Assembly (NCBI GenBank): GCA_947626415.1
Contig: CANQSA010000015.1
Location: 1 to 58,446 of the forward strand
Reading direction: 5' to 3'
Source of the DNA: an uncultured Lachnospiraceae bacterium
Lineage (GTDB): Bacteria > Bacillota > Clostridia > Lachnospirales > Lachnospiraceae
DNA: 58,446 nucleotides
Shown: in pieces, positions 1 through 7,669 of the stretch
How positions within the stretch are numbered: the first letter of the stretch is position 1
How the letters are laid out: every line of letters begins with the position of its first letter
Notes under the pieces: generated by a model
Told to the model about the DNA's origin: nothing
Databases searched by the model: none
Seen by the model: the letters and a program-made list of their open reading frames with translations, nothing else
Program-made: the position numbers and the translations under genes

Positions 1-74
1 TGATGATTATGCATGAAAAAGGAGCGGAATTGACGAAAGCAAGAGTTTATGAACTGCTGGAATTGTTTGATTGA
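1..74 (+). CDS. C-terminal end of a protein that starts outside the window
   Basis: An open frame enters at the left edge (codons from base 3) and ends at TGA 72-74. The visible tail has two Met codons and ends in a Leu/Glu-rich stretch (ELLELFD) that would suit a C-terminal helix. It is too short to name. It lies 50 bp upstream of the macrodomain gene on the same strand, so it may belong to the same operon. In related TerY-type loci the neighbours of vWA genes are often a PP2C phosphatase or a kinase, but nothing visible here tests that. Confidence 0.45.
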   Translation, partial: MIMHEKGAELTKARVYELLELFD

Positions 75-124
75 TTTCAGCAGCAAAAGAGGAAGACTTA
101 AATTAACGAACGAAGGAGAATCAT

Positions 125-1198
125 ATGCCACTTAAAATTATCAGAAATAGTATTACACTTCTGAAATGCGATGCGATTGTCAACGCTGCAAATCCCACTT
201 TGCTCGGAGGAGGCGGCGTTGACGGCGCAATTCATAAGGCCGCCGGAAAGGGGCTGCTGTTTGAGTGCATGAAACTGGGCGGCTGTAAAACCGGACAGGC
301 GAAGATTACCGGCGGGCATCAGCTTCCCTGTAAATATGTGATTCATACGGTCGGCCCGAAATGGAGGGGCGGTACGAACGGGGAACGAGAGCTCTTGGAA
401 AGCTGCTATCGGGAGTCTCTGCGTCTTGCGCTGGAATATGGCTGCAGCTCGGTGGCGTTTCCGCTGATCTCCTCCGGCGTTTATGGCTATCCGAAAGATC
501 AGGCGCTTAAAGTAGCTGTGGATAGTATCACAACATTTCTGCTTGAACACGATATGCTGGTTTATATTGTGGTGTTTGATAGAGATTCTTTCCGGATCAG
601 TGAAAAGCTTTTTGTGGATATCGTTGCTTTTATTGACGACAGATATGTCGGTATGGATCCGATATTCAGTAAGACGCGGAGAGACGTATTCGATGAAAGC
701 ACGGTTTTAAAAACGGAAGAAATTTTTTTGCCGGAAGAAGAGGATCCAGCAGCTTTCCCGCCGGACTTTGCCGCAAAAGAAGGCAAAGCCGCCGTGCCGG
801 GAAGTCCGGATTTAAAGCGGGGTTCGCAGCGTTCCCTGGAGGATGTGCTGAATCAGGAGGAGGAAAGCTTTTCACAGGCATTGCTGCGCAAGATCGATGA
901 AAAAGGAATGACCGACAGCCAATGCTATAAAAAGGCGAATGTAGACCGGAAACTGTTTTCCAAAATCCGGAGCAATATTAATTATCATCCCAGAAAAACT
1001 ACGGCGATTGCGTTTGCGATCGCATTAGAGCTGAATCTGGATGAAACAAAAGAGCTGCTGCTGAAAGCCGGTTTTGCACTTTCGCACAGCAATAAATTTG
1101 ATCTGATCATCGAATATTTTATCAGCAGCGGCAACTATAATATATTTGAAATTAACGAGGCGCTGTTTGCATTCGATCAAGAATTATTAGGTGTTTGA
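125..1198 (+). CDS. Macrodomain protein with C-terminal HTH-like domain
   Basis: This is a 357-residue protein. Residues 1-170 form a macrodomain, the fold that binds ADP-ribose and in many members hydrolyses ADP-ribosyl or O-acetyl-ADP-ribose bonds. Visible motifs are NAAN at 20-23, GGGGVDGAIH at 28-37 and a later SSGVYGYP loop, all ligand-binding elements. An acidic, low-complexity linker follows. A C-terminal domain of about 110 residues (from SFSQALLRKI onward, with RKLFSKIRS and LNLDETKELL) resembles an XRE-like helical fold found at the end of other clostridial macrodomain proteins. The start is ATG 125 with GAAGGAG seven bases upstream. It precedes a vWA gene by 107 bp. Family assignment is firm. 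De-ADP-ribosylation as the role, and DNA binding by the C-terminus, are inferences. Confidence 0.85.
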   Translation: MPLKIIRNSITLLKCDAIVNAANPTLLGGGGVDGAIHKAAGKGLLFECMKLGGCKTGQAKITGGHQLPCKYVIHTVGPKWRGGTNGERELLESCYRESLRLALEYGCSSVAFPLISSGVYGYPKDQALKVAVDSITTFLLEHDMLVYIVVFDRDSFRISEKLFVDIVAFIDDRYVGMDPIFSKTRRDVFDESTVLKTEEIFLPEEEDPAAFPPDFAAKEGKAAVPGSPDLKRGSQRSLEDVLNQEEESFSQALLRKIDEKGMTDSQCYKKANVDRKLFSKIRSNINYHPRKTTAIAFAIALELNLDETKELLLKAGFALSHSNKFDLIIEYFISSGNYNIFEINEALFAFDQELLGV

Positions 1199-1305
1199 TT
1201 TGTCGCTTTTCCTGCGACCAATCCCTTAGATAAAATCGGTATCATGGAAGATAAGAACGGAGCGGATGACGCCCGCAGCCGAATGATTTTATCGGAGGGA
1301 TATAC

Positions 1306-1962
1306 ATGAAGAACGAAAACAAAAACAAAGTCACGGAATTGGTATTTATTTTGGACCGCAGCGGATCTATGGAAGGGCTGGAAAGCGACACTGTTGGCGG
1401 ATTTAACGCGCTGATCGGAAAACAGAGAAAAGAGGACGGAGAATGCTATGTTTCCACAGTCCTCTTTGATAATGTGAGCGAGGTGCTTTACGACCGTATT
1501 CCATTGGCGGATGTGCCGAAGATGACGGAGGAAGATTATACCGTCCGCGGGTGTACGGCCCTGCTCGACGCGATCGGCGGAGCGATCCATCACATCGGAA
1601 ATATCCATAAATACGCCCGTCCGGAGGATGTGCCGGCACATACGCTGTTTGTGATCATAACCGACGGCATGGAAAACGCCAGCCGCAGATATTCGAGTAA
1701 TGAAGTGAAAAAGATGATTACGCGCGAGAAGGAGCAATACGGCTGGGAGTTCCTTTTTATCGGTGCCAATATCGACGCAGTGGAAACAGCGGGAAGTATC
1801 GGGATCGGTCGGGAACGGGCCGTCAATTACCGTGCCGACAGAAAAGGGACGCAGGTACTTTACGATACTGTGTCAGAAACGGTCTGCGCGATGCGCTGTG
1901 ATATGCCGATTACAGCCGACTGGGGCAGGAAGATCGAGGACGATAAAAACAGCAGGAAATGA
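1306..1962 (+). CDS. von Willebrand factor A domain protein (TerY-like)
   Basis: A 218-residue, essentially single-domain vWA protein. The metal-ion-dependent adhesion site is complete: D17-x-S19-x-S21 (DRSGSM), T84 (GCTALLDAIG) and D120 (ITDGM). Small cytoplasmic vWA proteins of this kind act as metal-dependent scaffolds and often sit beside kinases, phosphatases or nucleotide-processing enzymes (TerY-type systems). There is no signal peptide or membrane segment. The start is ATG 1306, preceded by TCGGAGGG. It lies between the macrodomain and Fic genes, on the same strand. The binding partner is unknown. Confidence 0.85.
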   Translation: MKNENKNKVTELVFILDRSGSMEGLESDTVGGFNALIGKQRKEDGECYVSTVLFDNVSEVLYDRIPLADVPKMTEEDYTVRGCTALLDAIGGAIHHIGNIHKYARPEDVPAHTLFVIITDGMENASRRYSSNEVKKMITREKEQYGWEFLFIGANIDAVETAGSIGIGRERAVNYRADRKGTQVLYDTVSETVCAMRCDMPITADWGRKIEDDKNSRK

Positions 1963-1988
1963 GATGTTTTATGAATCGAGAATAAGTC

Positions 1989-2040
1989 TTGCAAATTGGG
2001 GAATAATATAATACAATAAAGTAATAAAAAGTTCCCCAAT
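1989..2040 (+). promoter_or_regulatory. Promoter of the Fic gene with overlapping inverted-repeat operator
   Basis: The -35 TTGCAA (1989-1994) and -10 TACAAT (2012-2017) are separated by 17 bp. A perfect 9-bp inverted repeat surrounds the start region: ATTGGGGAA at 1995-2003, directly after the -35, and TTCCCCAAT at 2032-2040, just before the ribosome site GGAGGG (2041-2046). The left arm lies in the promoter spacer and the right arm in the untranslated leader, a usual arrangement for a repressor operator. A very similar arrangement recurs at 2982-3027. Confidence 0.7.
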
Positions 2041-2049
2041 GGAGGGCAT

Positions 2050-2985
2050 ATGAATAATAATTATGAACAAATACAGGAATTGCGGCACCAAAGGGCAGAT
2101 TACCAGGCAAGACTGAAGCTGATTCCCTACGACGGCAGCCCGGAAATAAAAGACCGCGGAGGGAAAAAATATCTCTATATTCGTAAACGTGTCGCCAGCA
2201 GGCTGACTTCTGCTTATGTTGGTGAATATTCGGATGAACTCTATCAGCTGCTTTTGCGAAACGCCCGCGAGAGCAGAGAACTGAAAAAAAATATCCGCAG
2301 GCTTGATAAGGAACTGGCGCAGCTTGGATATTCGGATACGGAATTGACGGCGCGAGTACAGTTAAATCTGGACTTTGCCAGGGCAAATATGAAATCCAAT
2401 ATCTATGATCAGGCTGTACTTGAAGGTATTACTACGACATTTCCGCAGACAGAAGCCGTTATCGAAAATGGCAAGATCAGCGGAATGTCCGCATCGGATG
2501 TGCAGAAAATCCTGAATCTGAAACATGCGTGGGAGTTCGTATTGGATCAGGACGTTATCAGCTATCCTACGGATTATTCGATCCTCTGCTATATTGCCAA
2601 ATTGGTAAATGAAGGCTTTTATCATGACGGAGGGCGCATTCGCGGTGTTCCGGTCACCATCGGCGGTACAAGCTATATTCCTCCCCTGCCGATCGAGAGC
2701 GTTGTTAAGGAGAATCTGGAAGCCATTCTGCAGGATACCCTTTCAGCAGATGAAAAGGCGATCACGCTTTGTCTTTTCTGCATGAAGACACAGATATTCA
2801 ACGACGGCAACAAGAGGGCTTCTGTGATTTTTGCGAATCATTATATGATCTCTCAGGGTGCCGGTATGCTTATCATTCCCGAAAAGAAAGTTCCCGAGTT
2901 TAAAAAGCTCCTTGTAGCATATTATGAGGATAAGGATCATGGCGAAATCATGGACTTTATGAAGAAGTGTATCAAAACCTTTTGA
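2050..2985 (+). CDS. Fic/DOC family protein with His-to-Gln change in the active-site motif
   Basis: A 311-residue protein. The N-terminal half is helical and charged. The Fic domain covers roughly 130-305. The segment LEGITTTFPQTEAV matches the usual Fic N-terminal element. Fic enzymes normally transfer AMP or another phosphate-containing group from a nucleotide to a hydroxyl side chain, using His in HPFx(D/E)GNxR. Here the loop reads QIFNDGNKR, with Gln248 where the catalytic His should be. The phosphate-anchor residues (DGNKR) are intact, so nucleotide binding may persist with altered or absent transferase activity. The start is ATG 2050 with GGAGGG four bases upstream. Its own promoter and operator lie directly upstream. 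Confidence 0.85.
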   Translation: MNNNYEQIQELRHQRADYQARLKLIPYDGSPEIKDRGGKKYLYIRKRVASRLTSAYVGEYSDELYQLLLRNARESRELKKNIRRLDKELAQLGYSDTELTARVQLNLDFARANMKSNIYDQAVLEGITTTFPQTEAVIENGKISGMSASDVQKILNLKHAWEFVLDQDVISYPTDYSILCYIAKLVNEGFYHDGGRIRGVPVTIGGTSYIPPLPIESVVKENLEAILQDTLSADEKAITLCLFCMKTQIFNDGNKRASVIFANHYMISQGAGMLIIPEKKVPEFKKLLVAYYEDKDHGEIMDFMKKCIKTF

Positions 2986-3027
2986 CATGGGGAACATATC
3001 GGAATATATGACAGGAAATTGTTCCCC
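2982..3027 (+). promoter_or_regulatory. Second promoter with GGGGAAC/GTTCCCC operator
   Basis: TTGACA (2982-2987), overlapping the Fic stop codon, and TATATG (3005-3010) are 17 bp apart. GGGGAAC (2989-2995), right behind the -35, is repeated inverted as GTTCCCC at 3021-3027, 25 bp away. The arrangement copies that in front of the Fic gene: arm one in the promoter spacer, arm two near the start of the transcript. It suggests that one regulator controls both genes. Confidence 0.6.
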
Positions 3028-3702
3028 AAAACCTTTGAAATAAACCGTGAAAGGGACATAACAGAATGCGCCGAACAATCTTTCCCATTGCTGAAGGAGC
3101 AGACTGCGCTTTCCCTTGCGCATCTTTTGGCGGTCACAGACTACAACTCTGTTGATGATTTTTCAGTAAAGGGTAAAAATGGACGCTATTATAAGCCAAG
3201 CGCACGGTTTCCCGGCGCAAATCATATTTCACTGCTTGCGGCGACCAAAAGCTGGCGGACCGATGAAACCATGGATAAAGCCAGGAAAGCAGCAAAATAT
3301 GCATATGAGCTGATGTGTGATGTCGATTCATACATCACATTTAAAAAGCCGGCGGAATTTGGCGGAGGGTTCGTCGGCCCTTTCAATTATAATTGGCAGG
3401 CGCTTACGCCTGTCACTGAGAAAAAATTGTATGCGATTATCAATGATTCGTATCCCTTCCGGTTTGCTTTTTGGCTCGGATCCGTGTCGGGAGTACCGGA
3501 CTTTGTGCGTCAATCGACAGGTACATACGAGGTACTTGCGGACTTGCTGCAAAAAGGGAATATAGAGAATCTTTTGTCTAAGAAAGCTTTTCGCGCATTC
3601 CGGCAGGTGATGGGAAAAGAACCAGATATGCGCAAAAAGAATGCGGCAAAATGCGATCTGACCTATGCAATCCTCCGGGCATGCTTTGACGTACTGGCAT
3701 AA
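3019..3702 (+). CDS. Hypothetical protein, start uncertain
   Basis: The open frame runs 227 residues from TTG 3019. I do not recognise the family. The product looks soluble and globular, rich in aromatic residues and Gly (GGGFVGPFNYNW), with no signal peptide or membrane helix. The start is doubtful: a promoter immediately upstream predicts transcription from about 3017, leaving no room for a ribosome site. A later TTG such as 3088 is possible, or the N-terminus may have been lost. It is in the same reading frame as Fic and follows the Fic TGA, so a former longer gene cannot be excluded. Shared operator arms tie it to Fic. Confidence 0.6.
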   Translation: MFPKTFEINRERDITECAEQSFPLLKEQTALSLAHLLAVTDYNSVDDFSVKGKNGRYYKPSARFPGANHISLLAATKSWRTDETMDKARKAAKYAYELMCDVDSYITFKKPAEFGGGFVGPFNYNWQALTPVTEKKLYAIINDSYPFRFAFWLGSVSGVPDFVRQSTGTYEVLADLLQKGNIENLLSKKAFRAFRQVMGKEPDMRKKNAAKCDLTYAILRACFDVLA

Positions 3703-3741
3703 TTAACAGTGCGGCTATCAAATAATTGAAGCTGTATCCTG

Positions 3742-3804
3742 CCAATCATCGGAATAAAATCTCACCAATCATCGGAATAAAATCTCGCCAATCGTCGGAA
3801 AAAT
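3742..3804. repeat. 23-bp tandem repeat, 2.7 copies
   Basis: The unit starts CCAATCATCGGAATAAAATC. Copies run 3742-3764, 3765-3787 and a partial, slightly diverged copy at 3788-3804. The array lies in the short intergenic region before the AAA ATPase gene and abuts its -35. Its role is unknown: it could be slippage-prone spacer or binding sites for a regulator. Confidence 0.85.
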
Positions 3805-3806
3805 AG

Positions 3807-3835
3807 TTGTGAAATCCATAATTATGGTATATAAT
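3807..3835 (+). promoter_or_regulatory. Promoter of the AAA/DUF4143 gene
   Basis: TTGTGA (3807-3812), a 17-bp spacer and TATAAT (3830-3835). The start codon is 33 bp downstream of the -10, with ribosome site AAAGAGG between. The -35 directly adjoins the tandem repeat array. Confidence 0.65.
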
Positions 3836-3867
3836 ATAAGTAATGTAAGCAAAAAGAGGTATTCCGT

Positions 3868-5142
3868 ATGAAAAATTACAAAAAAAGAATTGCTGACGAT
3901 ATTCTGAAACGGAAGTTAGAGGGCAAAGGTGCAGTGCTGATTGAAGGACCAAAATGGTGTGGGAAGACTACAACTGCAGAACAACTTGCAGCCAGCATCT
4001 TGTATATGGATGATCCGGAGAAAAAAGGGCAGAACATCGCTATGTCCGAGATGAATCCCAAACGGCTGCTTGAAGGTGCTGTTCCAAGACTGATTGACGA
4101 ATGGCAGCTTGCACCGAAACTTTGGGATGCTGTTCGTTTTGAGGTTGACCACCGCGGCAGTCTTGGACAGTTTATCCTTACAGGTTCCGCAGTCCCGGCT
4201 GATACCAGAGAAATTACGCATTCCGGTACAGGACGTTTTAGCTGGCTGACCATGAGACCTATGAGCTTATATGAATCGGGGGACTCAACAGGGGAAGTCA
4301 GCCTGAAAGACCTGTTTGATGAAAAAGCTGAAATCGACGGGGGTTCTAATCTGAATATGGAACGTCTGGCTTTTCTTGTATGCCGGGGAGGCTGGCCGCA
4401 GGCAGTAGATATGCGGGATGAGATTGCCCTGGACCAGGCATTGGATTACTATGACGCCGTTGTTCACTTTGATATTAATCGGGTGGACAATGTACAGAAG
4501 AACCCGGAAAGAGTTCAGAGACTTATGCGTTCTTATGCAAGAAATCAAGGCGGCCAAGTACCGAACACCGTGCTTGCACAGGATGTTGCGGCAAATGATG
4601 AAATATCCATAAATGAGGAAACGATTGCGTCTTATGTGAATGCACTGCGTAAAATTTTCGTAGTGGAAGACATGCCTGCATGGAACCCAAATCTGCGGTC
4701 AAAAACCGCAATTCGCTCATCTGACACAAGATATTACATCGATCCCTCTATTGCGGCTGCCGCTTTGGGGATCGGGCCGAATGACTTGTTAAATGACTTG
4801 AAAACTTTCGGGTTTCTTTTTGAAACACTTTGCGTAAGAGATCTCCGTGTTTTTGCGGATGCGCTGAATGGAAATGTTTATCACTATCGGGATAAAGACG
4901 GACAGGAATGTGATGCGGTTCTTCATTTGAGAAACGGTAAATACGGTCTTATTGAAATTAAACTCGGCGGCGACAGGTTCATTGAGGCAGGCGCAAAGAA
5001 TCTGAAAGCAATGGAAGCTAAAATTGATACCGATATGATGAACGAACCGTCTTTCCTCATGGTTTTGACAGGAATAGGAGACTGGGCATATCGTCGTCGC
5101 GATGGGGTATATGTTGTCCCTATCGGTTGTTTGAAAAATTGA
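3868..5142 (+). CDS. AAA-type ATPase with DUF4143 domain
   Basis: A 424-residue protein of the AAA_14/DUF4143 family. Walker A is GPKWCGKTT at 27-35. The Walker B region is LIDEWQLAP, and sensor-like LTGSAV follows. The C-terminal third contains ECDAVLHLRNG...LIEIKLGG, resembling the D-x(n)-E-x-K core of PD-(D/E)XK nuclease folds, as noted for DUF4143. These proteins are common, often in multiple divergent copies, in gut bacteria. Their biological role is not settled; defence or DNA transaction roles are guesses. It is transcribed alone from its own promoter. ATG 3868 has AAAGAGG upstream. Confidence 0.88.
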   Translation: MKNYKKRIADDILKRKLEGKGAVLIEGPKWCGKTTTAEQLAASILYMDDPEKKGQNIAMSEMNPKRLLEGAVPRLIDEWQLAPKLWDAVRFEVDHRGSLGQFILTGSAVPADTREITHSGTGRFSWLTMRPMSLYESGDSTGEVSLKDLFDEKAEIDGGSNLNMERLAFLVCRGGWPQAVDMRDEIALDQALDYYDAVVHFDINRVDNVQKNPERVQRLMRSYARNQGGQVPNTVLAQDVAANDEISINEETIASYVNALRKIFVVEDMPAWNPNLRSKTAIRSSDTRYYIDPSIAAAALGIGPNDLLNDLKTFGFLFETLCVRDLRVFADALNGNVYHYRDKDGQECDAVLHLRNGKYGLIEIKLGGDRFIEAGAKNLKAMEAKIDTDMMNEPSFLMVLTGIGDWAYRRRDGVYVVPIGCLKN

Positions 5143-5193
5143 TAAAACAGAAACTTATCCTGAATATTTTCTCTGTACTTTTCCCCTGTAAAG

Positions 5194-5235
5194 TGGTATA
5201 TTTTTCATATAGCCTGATGCCCGTAAAACATCAGG
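5194..5235 (+). promoter_or_regulatory. Possible extended -10 promoter and leader hairpin of the channel gene
   Basis: TGGTATATT (5194-5202) has the TGn extension before a TATATT -10. No convincing -35 is visible. A 7-bp hairpin, CCTGATG (5213-5219) with CATCAGG (5229-5235), lies in the leader ahead of GGAGGAGG and ATG 5270. The call is tentative. Confidence 0.35.
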
Positions 5236-5269
5236 AAAAGCGAGGGGAAAAACGGAGGAGGTATACTTC

Positions 5270-6856
5270 ATGAAGACGAGGAAAAAGTTCTATCTGTATC
5301 TGATTCTGGTGCTGACCGGCGTTTATGCCGCTCTGGTCGTTGCACTTTATTTTTCTGAGTCTGCTCACGGAAATGCCTCCATTCAAACGATATGGGACGC
5401 GTTCTGGTATTCCCTGGTCACGCTGACTTCGGTGGGATATGGAGATCTGGTTCCTGTGACGCCGCTGGGACATGCGGTTGGGGTTGTATTTTTACTGCTT
5501 GCCACCGGTATTATGGTGACATTGCTGGGCGCTATGGTATCTTTTTTAACCAGTGAAGTGCTTCCGCTGTTTCTGCTAAAATTTCAGCGCAGAAAGAACT
5601 GGTATTATTTTGCCGATTACGGAGCGGAATCCAATGCTTTGGCGGCCGATATCTACCGGAATGATCCGAAGGCGGTCATCATCTATGGAGAAAAAAGAGA
5701 CGAGCATAGTGAAGACCCGGATTATTCCTGCGTTTTTCTCAGTACATCGCTGCCTAAGATCGTGGCGAAAAAGAAAAATGTCGGAACGAAATGCAAAGTT
5801 TTCTTCATGAAGGAGAACGATATCGGCGTGAACAGCCGGGCCAATAACCTGCATGAACTTCCGATCGAAGTTTACGCCCGGACCTCGAACGGACAGGACA
5901 AGTTATCCGGCAATATCAATTTCTTTCACAGCTATGACTGCTGCGCCAGACAGTATTGGTTATCCAAACCATTGTGCAGCCATGAAAAAATCATTGTGAT
6001 CATCGGATTCGGAAATTATGGCTGGAGCATTCTGGAACGGGCGATCCTCATCAATGTGCTCTCAACCGGCCAGCATATTCAGTATCATATTTTCGGAGAC
6101 GCCAAGGAATTTCTTGCGCTGCATTACCGGCTGCAGGATGTATTTGCGCTGAATGAAGCGTCTGATACACGGGATTCCCTGTTCTTTCATGAAGATTTCT
6201 GGGGAGAACAGCCCCAGCTTTTAGAACAGGCAGACCGGATCATTATCTGTGAAGATGATGAGCAGGAGGGCTGGAGCATTTTCTGGAAGATGACTCGATA
6301 TTATAAAACGCGCGGACGGATCGATCTGCGCAACAGCCGGAAAGCGCCGGGCGTATCCTATTTTGGAACCAACGAGGAGATCTATACGCTGCGGCAGATC
6401 ATGCGCACCGATCTGAATCGCGCGGCTATCGCGATCAATGATATATTCCGCAGGTCTGTTTCCTATCCGACTCTTGACTGGGATGAACTGGATGATTTTC
6501 ACAGGCAGTCTAAGATCGTCGCGGCGGATCATCTGCATATGAAAGTCAGGATTCTTCTGAGAGATGAAACCATTACGGGATTAACCGCATCCGCAGCGGA
6601 ACTGGCGTATCAAAAATACTGTGAGACAAAATCCGCGGAGGCAGTGCAGGAGAATTACCGCAGGCTGGATTATATGCGGTGGCTTCGGTTCTATGTTTTT
6701 TATAATTGGAGCTATGGACCGGTGCATGATGATGTAAAGAAACAGCATCCTATGCTGTGCGGATATGAGAGACTGACAGACGAACAAAAGAAGGAGCGGG
6801 ACGCTGCCTGGGAATTACTGGGTCAGGTTTCCAAGGAACTTAGAAATACAATATAA
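5270..6856 (+). CDS. Two-helix potassium channel with nucleotide-binding and RyR-type domains
   Basis: A 528-residue protein. Membrane helix 1 is at about 9-28, the pore loop has the potassium selectivity filter TSVGYGD at 53-59, and helix 2 is at about 65-92, giving a simple 2TM-pore topology. The cytoplasmic part has a Rossmann-like segment (VIIGFGNYGWS) as in TrkA-N/RCK gating domains, though diverged. The C-terminus (about 445-515) has the Trp/Tyr pattern YMRWLRFYVFYNWSYGP followed by HPMLCGYERLTDEQKK, matching the ryanodine-receptor RyR repeat found in some bacterial channels and phage proteins. A ligand-gated potassium channel is the likely role; the ligand is unknown. It is followed 47 bp later by a dehydrogenase. 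Confidence 0.85.
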   Translation: MKTRKKFYLYLILVLTGVYAALVVALYFSESAHGNASIQTIWDAFWYSLVTLTSVGYGDLVPVTPLGHAVGVVFLLLATGIMVTLLGAMVSFLTSEVLPLFLLKFQRRKNWYYFADYGAESNALAADIYRNDPKAVIIYGEKRDEHSEDPDYSCVFLSTSLPKIVAKKKNVGTKCKVFFMKENDIGVNSRANNLHELPIEVYARTSNGQDKLSGNINFFHSYDCCARQYWLSKPLCSHEKIIVIIGFGNYGWSILERAILINVLSTGQHIQYHIFGDAKEFLALHYRLQDVFALNEASDTRDSLFFHEDFWGEQPQLLEQADRIIICEDDEQEGWSIFWKMTRYYKTRGRIDLRNSRKAPGVSYFGTNEEIYTLRQIMRTDLNRAAIAINDIFRRSVSYPTLDWDELDDFHRQSKIVAADHLHMKVRILLRDETITGLTASAAELAYQKYCETKSAEAVQENYRRLDYMRWLRFYVFYNWSYGPVHDDVKKQHPMLCGYERLTDEQKKERDAAWELLGQVSKELRNTI

Positions 6857-6903
6857 TGCGCTATCATGCAATCAATAAATATCTGAAAGGAGAAAAAACC
6901 ATT

Positions 6904-7641
6904 ATGCTGAAAGGAAAAACAGCCGTCGTTACCGGCGGCACACGGGGGATTGGATTTGCGGTTGTGAAAAAGTATCTGGAGAACGGAGCCAATGTGGCGC
7001 TTGCCGGTTCCCGTCAGGAGACTGTGGAGAAGGCACTGTCCCAATTGACAGAGTACAAAGATCGCGTCATGGGTATCTGGCCGGATCTCTGCAGCCCGGA
7101 GGAGGTCGCAGCTGCGTTTGCTTCGGTCAAAGAACGGTTCGGTTCTTTTGATATTTTAGCTAACAATGCGGGAATTTCTTCCCGTACTTCTCTCTATGAT
7201 TATACCGTAGAAGAATTTTCCAAAATTCTGGATCTCAACCTGAAAGCGGTATTTGTCTGCTCTCAGGCAGCAGCCCGTCTGATGAAGGAGCAGGGCGGCG
7301 GTGTGATCATCAATACCAGTTCTATGGTGAGCAAGAACGGCCAGCCGTCCGGCTGCGGCTATCCCGCTACCAAATTTGCTGTGGACGGGCTGACAATATC
7401 ACTGGCCAGAGAATTGGCAAAGGATCACATCCGGGTCAACGCGGTTGCGCCCGGCGTGACCAGAACAGATATGGTGGCGGCGCTGCCGAAGGAAATGGTG
7501 GACCGGATTTCTGCGGGAATCCCTCTGGGACGTCCCGGAGAGCCGGAAGATATTGCCAATGCGTTCCTGTATCTGGGAAGCGACATGGCGTCTTATGTGA
7601 CTGGTATCATCCTGCGTGCAGACGGCGCGGCGATGAATTAG
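6904..7641 (+). CDS. Short-chain dehydrogenase/reductase
   Basis: A 245-residue classical SDR. The cofactor motif is TGGTRGIG at 10-17, followed by NNAG and the catalytic Ser (NTSSM) plus YPATK. A C-terminal PGxxRTDM loop and IILRADGA ending are typical of FabG-like enzymes. Position 37 lies in AGSRQE, so an Arg soon after strand 2 hints at NADP(H). Substrate cannot be told from sequence. ATG 6904 is preferred over an upstream ATG at 6856 because AAAGGAG sits 11 bases before it and the motif then starts at the usual residue 10. AIM24 follows after 28 bp. Confidence 0.9.
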   Translation: MLKGKTAVVTGGTRGIGFAVVKKYLENGANVALAGSRQETVEKALSQLTEYKDRVMGIWPDLCSPEEVAAAFASVKERFGSFDILANNAGISSRTSLYDYTVEEFSKILDLNLKAVFVCSQAAARLMKEQGGGVIINTSSMVSKNGQPSGCGYPATKFAVDGLTISLARELAKDHIRVNAVAPGVTRTDMVAALPKEMVDRISAGIPLGRPGEPEDIANAFLYLGSDMASYVTGIILRADGAAMN

Positions 7642-7669
7642 AATTTTTAATCTGAAAGGAGATAAAAAA

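Noticed and set aside
1244..1309. A 21-codon ORF overlapping the vWA start by ATGA
   Set aside because: No ribosome site of its own and no recognised similarity; chance open frame in the macrodomain frame.
1196..3700. In-frame TGA after macrodomain and Fic genes, and TGA in the YfcC gene, suggesting TGA recoding
   Set aside because: Many intact genes here end in TGA, including coupled ATGA overlaps (carbonic anhydrase, larB), and proteins end at normal family lengths. No SECIS-like hairpin was seen next to the YfcC TGA.
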